A DNA stretch of 64,000 nt from positions 50,253,333-50,317,332 of the forward strand of contig NW_022145606.1 in NCBI RefSeq assembly GCF_000002235.5. The letters run 5' to 3'. Position numbers and translations under genes: made by a program. Positions within the stretch are counted from its first letter, which is position 1, and every line of letters begins with the position of its first letter. Shown here piece by piece: positions 1-64,000 of this stretch. Below the pieces are notes generated by a model. The model made no database searches. It saw nothing but the letters and a program-made list of their open reading frames with translations, and was not told the DNA's origin. The DNA is from Strongylocentrotus purpuratus (lineage: Eukaryota > Echinodermata > Echinoidea > Camarodonta > Strongylocentrotidae).

Positions 1-180
1 ATATCTTATTAATTTCATCTACATTATGGTTTCTCGCAAGCATTACTGTATGTAATAATTGTTTTAACATTGCTTGTCAAGTTGTGTTTCATGTGCTCGT
101 ATCAAATTTTGATATACCCTGTATTTAAGCATTTGGGATGCCATTTTCTGTATTTTCAATAAACCACTCAATTCAATTCA
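1..180 (+). repeat. Retroposon 3' tail with TTCAA repeats
   Basis: CAATAAACCACTCAATTCAATTCAA closes a short AT-rich stretch. Similar tails, each preceded by CAATAAA, end at 14318 and 18655. Likely the 3' end of one non-LTR family. Confidence 0.4.
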
Positions 181-889
181 AATATTAAATGGAAAGAAAA
201 ACACACCCACATGTGATGTCAATATTAAATATATGCTCACAACTCTACAATACATCTTGACCTACAGAATACAAAATCAGCAAATACCTTGGACTTGTCT
301 GTACTCAATCATTTGCAAATATGCTCTACCTGTTTTTAGTCTAGTTTGTACCTATTGTACCAGGCCTATACCTGTACAGTACATGTATATCACTTTACAA
401 AGATGCTGCTAGTGCTTTCTGAACGCACCTGATCCCTTTTTTCAGGCATGTTCCCACTGCAGGTGTAGTCTTGTCTCAAAATTATATACATGTACACTGT
501 ATTGTGTGCAAACAAACTTAAGTTCAAATGTAAATGATTTGTAGTTTTTTTTTTACAGTATTTAATGTACTGTACCAGCCATGTTTACACTTCACTGCAT
601 CATCATAATGTACATGTACATGTAGACACTAGCTAACTGCATTTACAGACAGAATGTGAACATGCCCTTTGCAGGTGTGAGTTTAAAAGAGACTGGGATA
701 TCGATCACTTGTTAGGAGTAAAATACCACGTGTTCAAATGGGCGCACAGTGAAAGAAAGGATACAATCTAATTTGCAACTACAATGATGGCATATTTGCG
801 GTGACCTTGCACACACTTAGGTCTTTCACACTCACCTTCAAAAGAATACTTATTTTTTTAAATGCTTGAAAACGAACAGCTTTACAGAG

Positions 890-1334
890 TTCAATTCCCG
901 GCCCCCCACTCAGTGTTATTTAGGGTACGCATATACATGTATGCTCGTTCCCTCTTTTTGAAAGCACCCCCTATCTGAGGACTGCCAACATTTCCGAACC
1001 CCCTTTCGCGAGCTTTTTGCGGGCTTTTCCTGCCTTGGAGACCCCCCTAAATTCAGAAAAATGCTCAATGTACCCCCCTTAATTCGGAAAAATGCTCAAT
1101 TTACCCCCCTTAATTCGGAATAATTTCTCAGGAGTCCCAAGAGATGAGAGAAAAAAAGAAAAAAACACCCCCTTTTTAAAGAAATCTCCGGGTGAAAGTC
1201 AAATACACCCCCTTTTCTTACAATTCTCGGGCCGGACTTTGTCGCACGAAAAGTACCCCTTTACCGGACATTTTGGTAACACGCATGCGGTCATTTCGAC
1301 CCCGGAGTGGGGGGGGGGGGGGCGGGGTTCAATT
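890..1334. mobile_element. hAT-like non-autonomous transposon, copy 1
   Basis: The element (898-1326) has G/C-rich ends CCCGGCCCCCCACTCA and GGAGTGGGGGG...CGGG. It is flanked by the 8-bp duplication GTTCAATT (890-897 and 1327-1334), typical of hAT insertions. There is no transposase frame. A second, shorter copy is at 48438-48734. Confidence 0.85.
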
Positions 1335-1339
1335 AGACT

Positions 1340-3139
1340 TGGTGAACCACATTCAGAGTTAAAATGTACCCGGTAGTACATGTAGAAGGTTGTTTTGGAG
1401 GCAAGAGAGAGAGAGGGAGACAGAGATAGAGACAGAGAGAGGGAGAAAGAGAGAGAGAGAGGGAGAGGGAGGGGGGGGGGGGTCTAGTACATACATGTAC
1501 ATGTACACTGTACATTTAAAATTCTTTGTCCTGTCCCAAACAAGTATTATTACTATCAACTTTCATGTGCCTGAAATTTTTGAACGCTGCAAGTGGTTGG
1601 AATCATAGGCACATGTACATGTACTGTATGCTACAAAAAAGTTGAATAAATAATATACATACATCAAATAATATAATAATAATTTGCAAAAGGTTCATGT
1701 TCCAAACGTTTCTGAATCTGTAAAGTTCACTCATTTAACCTGGCATATTTCCTGCAATGTGTAAAGAACAAGAATGTTAAAAAATATGTATTCTTTTTGT
1801 CTTAGCCATAATTCAACCTTCTCTTTAAAAAGTGGGTTTGACTTTGAATCATTTGTCACTTCACCTCCATGTGCATACACAGAATCACCTGAGCGGTGAT
1901 CATTTCTTAGGAGGGTCGAGTTTGCTAGTTCATGTAGACCTGTACAGTCATGAGCAATGCGATGACATGACGATGAGTGTTTGGCACCAGTCCAATTATG
2001 TCTTATATTCAGGAAGTTATAATTTCTAGATAGACATGCCTATCAATTATGATGTGACATGTTGATGTTACCAGTCTCTGTTTGATACCAGTCTTTGTTA
2101 ACCCTTACAGCACCGCTTCATCCTATTGCGATTAGATCTGTACAGACACGGAACATTTATACTAACAGGGACCTTGCGACATTGTTCAAATGAGAGAAAA
2201 TGGTGCTTAGGTAGTGACTTCAATGCTAGATGTACAATTAAAGATAATCTGAAAGTTTGAGTGAAAACAGTCCATTACTAATGATACAAATTTGGAAAAA
2301 ATGATCTGATTGATTCCTTAATCCTCCCAACTACATCCTCCCAACTATATATTATTACAATTTAATTACATTTTAGGTGAATTTAAATCGTCACAGTATA
2401 TACCATTCCAGGCATTTAAATGTTGACAGATTTTTAAAAGCTTGTCTTACATGTATGTCTTATTTTCATGGAAAACACGGTTGGGAAAAATACAAAAATG
2501 GTTGGGAGAATTTACTGTTAATCACTGTTAGAGGGTGTTGCACAGTGACGCCTTCAAAGAAAACTAGATATCTTTGTGGTTTGAGAATTTTGTTTAGGAT
2601 TTTTTGCATGCCAGAGGGTTTAATAGTAGCAGGAATATACTGTACATGTAAGTAACATTTTATACAAAAATTAAGCAATTTTTCATCTACATTGTACCTT
2701 CAACAATACCAAGTCACTTTGTTAGGAATGGATTTGTTGCAATAGTAAAAAAAGAAAGGGTCAATAACTTTTAGATGCTTCAGAAGAAAACTTGTTCACA
2801 ATGTGTGTATGGATTGAAGGAGCTATTAATAGGGGTCTAGACTGTTGGATTGAAGTACTGTACAGTGTACATTGTATCTTCTTTATTAGGGATGTAATGA
2901 AGTGTGCTGTTATGAAGGGTCTCACGAACTGATGTTAAGTCTACAAAGGCCTAAGCTCCAATGCACACGATTATAATGTAAACAGATTGTATGGATAGTC
3001 GGTATCAATTATGGAGAAGAGGGGAAAGTAAAGAGATGGATGAGTGATTAGAGGGAAAAGAAAAAGGCTAGAGAGGGGGGAATTAACAGGATGTAGCAGT
3101 AAAGTGAGAAAGAGAAAGAGAGGAAAGAATAGGAAGAGG
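1340..3139. other. Upstream intron, nothing recognised
   Basis: AT-rich sequence with GTACATGTAC strings. I searched for the missing first coding exon (ending in a VRVALR-like peptide and an AG/GT donor) and saw none. Confidence 0.6.
1395..1485 (+). repeat. GA-rich microsatellite
   Basis: AGAGAG/GGGAGA tract ending in a G run. All open frames over it are low complexity. Confidence 0.9.
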
Positions 3140-3245
3140 GAGGGATGATGATGATGATGATAATAATAATGATATTAATAAATAATAACAATAATAATTA
3201 TAATAACAGCAAACATGATAATAATAATAATAATAATTCATCATG
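3140..3245 (+). repeat. ATG/ATA trinucleotide tract before exon 1
   Basis: GATGATGATGATAATAATAAT-type repeat of about 100 bp, open as poly-Met/Ile/Asn. Lies just upstream of the branch/pyrimidine region of exon 1. Confidence 0.9.
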
Positions 3246-3263
3246 TTTTTCTTTCTCCTGCAG

Positions 3264-58267
<55,004 letters not shown>

Positions 58268-59659
58268 CCTCGTGACCTCTCGAGCAACCTCTGACATGAT
58301 GATGACCTCAAAGGAGAGATAAGGTAATCTGCAATATATCGTTTACAAGGCAGATGCTGATAACCTATACAGCATGTTCGCGTTCAACAGAGACATTGAT
58401 GACAACACATACCCTTTCACAGGACAGTGTCTTGCTTTACTGGTTGGAACCGGATTCCACCAGTTTCCACCAGCTTTTACCAGTTAGCACCGGTTCACAG
58501 TGGTTTAAATATTTGTGCATATATGAAGAATGTAGAGGTGTTGGAATTCATGCAATCCTGTACGTGTCTGTACATGTATAGGCCACTTGTGGAATACAGG
58601 TCAAGTAATCTTTAAAACCAAGTGACTTTTCTGAACTGTTAAAATCACTTGCAAATTTATGAACATAAATATCACCGGTATGCTACAAGTACATGTGTGT
58701 GATATTTCTCACCAATCGTGGATTTCAAATTAGCCATTTGGGGATAAAGGTCAAGAAGCAAGTTATCCCAGGTCAACCATGCTGTGCCATTGATTGGGAG
58801 AGTTTGGCCAACCTGATTCAAGATGGGCACAGTATGGCAAAGACTGCTTTGTTGGACAAGCACAGCTAGATCAATATATGCCATGTTGTAATCAACTATA
58901 AAAACCAAGTTGGCCAAACTCTGTGTAAAGATGACTCCGATCATTGAACTAGACACTACGGTGTGAAGAGTACAGTGGCTCGGAAGTCGACACATAACCA
59001 GCGCCCTCTATCGTTGTAGATGAATATCTAATTTCGTTTTCTGGGAGTGCAAGCATTGTCGTATCATTCCGCAAAATATAAAGAAATCATGCAAACTGTG
59101 AAAATATTGGAGAGTGTATTAAATGCATGCTGTAGACAGAGTTTATATTTATTTTGTATGTTTATATGTATTTATGTTTGTGCACATAAAACTGCTGGAC
59201 AATGGAAAGGACAAATGTGTTTAAAAGAGAAATATAATTGCATTGAAAGTTGATAATCTGTACAGTCAAAAAAGAACATTTGAAGATTATAAATGTTTGA
59301 ATTTGAATTGAATTGAATTTGATAATTCATTCCTTTAAACAAATACAGCTCATTAATGTGTTTGTAAGTACAATATTTCTTGTGCTGAAATGAAAGAAAC
59401 CAGTCTGTATTATTTATGTTCATAAAAATAATGTTACACCTCACAATGAGAAAAGTAAGGTCCAAAAAGTGATCATCAAAGATCATTAGCTGCTCAGCCT
59501 TTTTGAAAACACAGGTTTACCTGTCTATCGATGTTCAAACATACATGTATTCTGCACAATTTATTATATTGAATGAATAGACTTAATGTGTATATGCCTT
59601 GGTTTGTGTACATTGTCAATGATGCATGCTAGCTATTGAATGATGAAGTTATAAGATGA

Positions 59660-59665
59660 ATTAAA
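59660..59665 (+). promoter_or_regulatory. Possible poly(A) signal ATTAAA
   Basis: An ATTAAA hexamer lies about 1.4 kb past the stop codon in AT-rich sequence. It is one candidate end for the KIF21 transcript; the motif is common by chance and there is no other support. Confidence 0.2.
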
Positions 59666-59845
59666 AGTCTATAACATATATGTATGTATATGCCATTATC
59701 CCATTGAAGATATTGTGTGACATTTAATGACAGAGAACTTTATTGAGCTTTAAGCTAATTCCAAAATTATTTTTGCAGGTAGAGAAATGTAGCTATATGA
59801 TTGAGTTTGACTGTAAATGTTTGTTTGTATATGATTTATTTTATT

Positions 59846-59973
59846 AACCTGTATAAGGACCACGCAAGGGCGATGATGATAGCCGTCTGTAAAGTCAGGT
59901 GGTCTTTATAGGCATGGGTCTTTATAGGCAGGGGGTCTTTCTATACAGGTGGTCGCTAAATCAGGTTTCACTG
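59846..59973. mobile_element. Family D MITE, fragment
   Basis: Right part of the family (GGTGGTCGCTAAATCAGGTT, then TCACTG) with a degraded left part. It lies in the presumed 3' flank of KIF21. Confidence 0.65.
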
Positions 59974-61038
59974 TATATGAATTCATTGGAGAGAGTGTAT
60001 TTTAACATGCAATATCACCGTAATATTTGAAGCTCATATTTTGAATGTAGTATAGCGACATAGAAAATAGTATGTGGTGTTTGATACACTTTCAAATGAC
60101 CAATCACCAAAATATCTTTTGTTACGTATCTTATAAGTTTAATATGGCAATATTTTATTCAAGATGTGAGCTTCAAATATTACTTCTGAAAAGACATTTT
60201 TTTCAGGTTGATTTTGTACATTGTAGCTTTACCCAAATTCTTTATGTGTGGCGGTTGATAGACTTTACCATCATTTATGCCTGTATTAAATCACAATTTG
60301 AGGGACACACAGGACTTGTATTTTAGGTTTATGAAGAGCTAAGAGGCTTTAATTTGGACTGGATTTATTGGACAAATACAATTGCCAAACTTGAGTGTTA
60401 GCTGAGAGCCAGAAGGATGTTAACTCAGTCACATCAACAAGACCAACACCAGACAGTATCCAGATCGGCAAGAAAATCGGCAAGAATCGTTCGGGTTAGA
60501 GTCGGTGTGGTGTTTTGATGGGTGTATTTAAGCGATGATGAATAGATGAACGTTCTGCACAAACGTACTGTTTACTGCACAGCGCCATCTCATGGTCAAC
60601 TTGCCAACAGTGCATTACCAAATACCTATATGTAATCGAAGGGAAAATCAACAGCGCAGCAAGTTACGGGACTATACTGCTACAGCTGACCTGAGATGGC
60701 GCTAGAGCCTAGAGGGGATACTGCTAGTATAGTGTGGCTTTAAGGATTTGATTTAACGTCCTTTGGGGTTTAGGTGGACTATGTGGACATGTGAATTATT
60801 CAAAATATTGGACAAATTTCCTTTTTTTTTTCTTTCTTTTTCTCTATAGATAAGGGCATTGGTATTGTCTTGTATAGATATATTTATGTTGCTGCAAATT
60901 TTCATTTCATGTTGTGACAGGGTTTATGTATAACTTTTCCTTCATTTACTTTCCATCATTACTTACTCTTTTTTGTGGGGGGGGGGGGGGGGTGCATATT
61001 TTGACATATTTCCTCCGGGAATGATGCAGACCCTAACG

Positions 61039-63546
61039 TACAGTACACGCCGAAAATCTCCGCAACACGATTACACGATATATTTTTTGGATTACACGGT
61101 TTACACGATTCACCTGAATCGTGTAACTGTGTAATCGTGTAAATTTACACGATTGAAGATTATCGCTCTGAATCGTGTAATCGTGTAAATAGTTAAGTGC
61201 ATTGGTGGGATGATTCGACCAGATGCAACAAACGTGTAACTGTGTAATCGTGTAAATTTACACGATTGAAGACTGTCGCTCTGAATCGTGTAATCGTGTA
61301 AATAGTTATAATGGTTATAAGGGCATTGGAAGGATGATTCGACCAGCTGCAACAATCTGCTAATCGTGTCTTGCTTTCACCACTCGCTAGTAGGGTTCAT
61401 GCTTGACTCAACTACATTATATTTGTTCCAGTTACGTGGGGAGAATTATACTAGTTATAACGTTGTTACATTTGCCCCCTAGGAGGGCGGTCATACTTTT
61501 TATTTTTTGTATCCTAGCATTAAATTTCGTCCTTGAAACTTCGCCTAATACAGGGCCTAAAATCTTATTTTTTGACCATATACAAATGACAGTGATAGCA
61601 CAAGCACATATTTTGTCCAGATTTTTTTTTTTAAAATTTTTTTATAGTTCTTTTTAGGTAATTGAAGATTTTACTCCCGTGCTAAAAACCCGATGTCTTG
61701 AACTCGTATTGCATCACGTGCATGAAATATATCATACTAGGTCGAATCATTATATTCCTTCCAACTTCGATCTCGTTACTGACTCACATGATTATAATAC
61801 AAGGAATAGCCGATTCAACTTTAACTTGCCAGAAAGAGTAATTAGTATTGGTAGTTCGTTTTATTACGATGGCATACAAAATTAGGAATTCCCTTCCTAA
61901 TGATATAAAGGAAATAGAAAACTTTGCTTATTTTAAGAGGAAATTAAAGGAATACCTAACACTCGAGAGTCAGAGAACATCGAAGCGAATGACATTTTAT
62001 ATGATTGAAATTGTTATTCTTCTGCGGGTTCATACCTTTTCATTTTATGTTTTTTTACGTAATATAAAGTTCTACATATTGATCATAATTTTCCTCTTTC
62101 TCCGATAGCTCCTCCTCTTTTTCTTCTTCTCCTTCTTATTTTCTTCTTGTACTTATTATCATTTCGATCATCAGTTCAATGTTGTTATTATCATTATCAT
62201 CATTATTATCTTTAATAAGTGTGATTTTCTTTTTCTTATCTGTCTCTAAATATTACTATTTTAACTTATTAATTGGCTCTCGAGCTTTCGTGGGTTATCC
62301 TGTTCAAGCTGACTTAATTTTGACCTGTTATTCTTGTATATTGTTGTATTTTGGAAGCTGTGCAGGGCGTATATGCATAGCGCGTTTCTACTATAGGGGT
62401 GGGAGCCGCCGTTACATTTGCCCCTTGTTACTTTTTTCCCCTTAAACATATGACCCTCTGAACACTAGGTATTACGTAATGATCTACAACACTACTAGCT
62501 AAGGCAACGCCCTTTGTCCCCGGCGAGGGTCAAATGACAGGCTACATTCAGAGTAAGCTTCCTTTGTATGTGACAGGAAGTGTGCCATTAATCCTTGACC
62601 GTGGCTCTTCATACATGTAGCTAAATGCATGTTGTAAAAGATAATTTACAAAAATGAGGAAAGTCAAAAAAGCAATAAGTAACCAAAGTGTAATTGTTTG
62701 TGACCTTTTTCAAGCTGCCAATGACGAAAAACATAATTATCAGCCAAGGCCAGGAACTCTCGTGGGGGAAAATGACGCCCCTCGCACTCTCATGGATAAT
62801 GACGGAATAAAATACATAGTATAACGACATTTATAGTAACGAATGAGCTCGTGAACATACTTCTAATTAGTACTGCCTTGTAATGTAAAAGTATCACAAC
62901 ATACTTAGTTATGTTAGCCCTCCTTTAAGTTTTCTAATATTTTTTAAATATTTATTTACAACTAAGGATACCCCCCCCCTTCTTTTGTCGTTCATCACTT
63001 TTTTCTCTTTTTTTTCTCACCGAGGATTAAATCCGAGAGTGCTTTTCGGGAAGTGAACTGATTTTTTTCATTTTTAAACAGTCTAAAATTAAACTAGAGA
63101 CACACACCGCAATTAAAAATATGTAAGAGAGACAGAATGCGTAATCTTCGCTCTCCCCCTCGTCCCCGTTGTCTTTGTTCAACCCCCCCCCCCCTCTCAG
63201 CTGTTGGTTATTCCTGCTTCTACTGAACTAGACATCGTAATCTGCTCACCATCACTACTGAAAATTGTTACACAATTCCAGCGAGCAATCGAATCGTGTA
63301 AATTTTGAATCGTGTAATCGTGTTGCGGAGATTTTCGGCATGCATATTACACGATTACACGATTCGACCTGAATTGGGGAATCGTGTAATTTTACACGAT
63401 TACACGTTTACACGGTTCAAATTTCGCTTAATTGGCAAAAGACGAATCGTGTAAAATAAATGGTTACACGATTCCCGCGAGCATTCGAATCGTGTAAATT
63501 TTGAATCGTGTAAATCGTGTTGCGGAGATTTTCGGCGTGTACTGTA
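61039..63546. mobile_element. 2.5-kb TA-flanked TIR element with ATCGTGT-rich ends
   Basis: The ends are CAGTACACGCCGAAAATCTC and its inverted partner closing at ACTG (61041-63544), with TA on both sides. CAGT/ACTG ends and TA duplication fit the Tc1/mariner group. Both subterminal regions (61060-61370 and 63260-63530) are packed with AATCGTGT/ACACGATT words, and the right end carries the terminal sequence twice. No transposase frame is visible; the middle contains a LINE remnant (about 61650-61975). Confidence 0.82.
61650..61975 (+). mobile_element. LINE C-terminal remnant inside the 2.5-kb TIR element
   Basis: Frames encode HDYNTRNSRFNFNLPERVIS and then IRNSLPNDIKEIENFAYFKR with a frame change between them. 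This YNTR...NSLP..I......FKRKLK layout is the usual C-terminus of CR1/L2-like and related LINEs. Confidence 0.65.
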
Positions 63547-64000
63547 CTTCGGTTAAACTTATAATGATTGAAAGAAATGAAAACTATTTAAAGCTTCGAT
63601 TGGTCAACATTTCATGTTATGTTGTGACAGGGTTTATGTTACGTCTTCACTTACTTTGTTGGTGTCTGCCGAGAGCCAGAAGGGTGTTACATTATATGCT
63701 TTGACATACATGTAGATTGTAGAGTTAATATCCTTCAGGCTCCAAGTAGATGAAGCAGGTCATTCTATTGCCTTTGATCATTTCCTTCCATATGTTGGAC
63801 TGCTACATGTATTTACTTCTTGAAAGTTATTTGTGATTCTGCACATGTATGTAATTAAGAATGTCTTTTTTTTACAATGAACTATCAATTTGTGGAAGTT
63901 TCTATTATTTTCTATGAATCATTTCTATTGTCAGCATTCATTCTTTCATGATCGTTGAATGTTGTGTACTGTGCCTTGTTCACACATAACATGTTAAACA

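Larger units (their letters stand above)
58268..61036 (+). other. Probable 3' UTR and 3' flank
   Basis: AT-rich sequence after the TGA, with no long frame. It contains TTGAATTGAATT near 59305, a family D fragment at 59846-59973 and a G run near 60980. The transcript end cannot be set from sequence. Confidence 0.5.

Noticed and set aside
3145-3263. Poly-Met/Ile/Asn N-terminus joined to the first motor exon
   Set aside because: The stretch is an ATR microsatellite followed by a good acceptor at 3263; only the part from 3264 matches KIF21.
1-3263. First coding exon of KIF21
   Set aside because: I looked for a frame ending in a VRVALR-like peptide at a GT donor with two bases of an Arg codon and found none; it is probably upstream of the window.

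Overview
The window holds one large protein-coding gene, read left to right: a KIF21-family kinesin (orthologous to vertebrate KIF21A/KIF21B). I could place 32 coding exons, from 3264 to the stop codon at 58267. Every exon-exon phase matches, and the joined exons give about 1608 residues. The first coding exon, with roughly 15 residues before the motor domain, was not found and is probably upstream of the window. Canonical introns, a mean exon size near 150 bp, AT-rich introns, abundant short TIR elements, tRNA-derived SINEs, CR1/L2-like LINE pieces and frequent GTACATGTAC strings suggest a marine invertebrate deuterostome. A sea urchin-like echinoderm is my best guess, by inference only.

Layout: 1-3263 is upstream intron. 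3264-14557 encodes the kinesin motor (P-loop, SSRSH, DLAGSER). 14974-32125 encodes neck and coiled coils, including the acidic linker at 21103-21302 and the third coiled coil at 25544-26614 that contains the positions mutated in human CFEOM1. 36844-44866 encodes a Ser/Pro-rich linker. 45924-58267 encodes a seven-bladed WD40 domain. Two phase-compatible terminal exons (56217-56271 and 58216-58267) each complete the last blade with a different C-terminus. 58268-64000 holds probable 3' UTR and then transposon debris. No second gene was found.

The most unusual feature is repeated tandem duplication of exon edges together with their splice sites. Ten of the 32 exons have one or more intronic partial copies, with offsets mostly between 70 and 235 bp. 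The extreme case is exon 14: a 189-bp unit (63 codons, exactly nine heptads) is present 13 times in an uninterrupted reading frame, and every unit carries the same GTAAGT donor in the same phase. This could yield a ladder of in-frame isoforms with variable coiled-coil length.

The introns also record insertions by several non-autonomous DNA transposon families: hAT-like with 8-bp target duplications, TTAA-flanked piggyBac-like, TA-flanked mariner-like, and foldback hairpins. Two clear nested insertions are present. No LTR or virus-like element was recognised.
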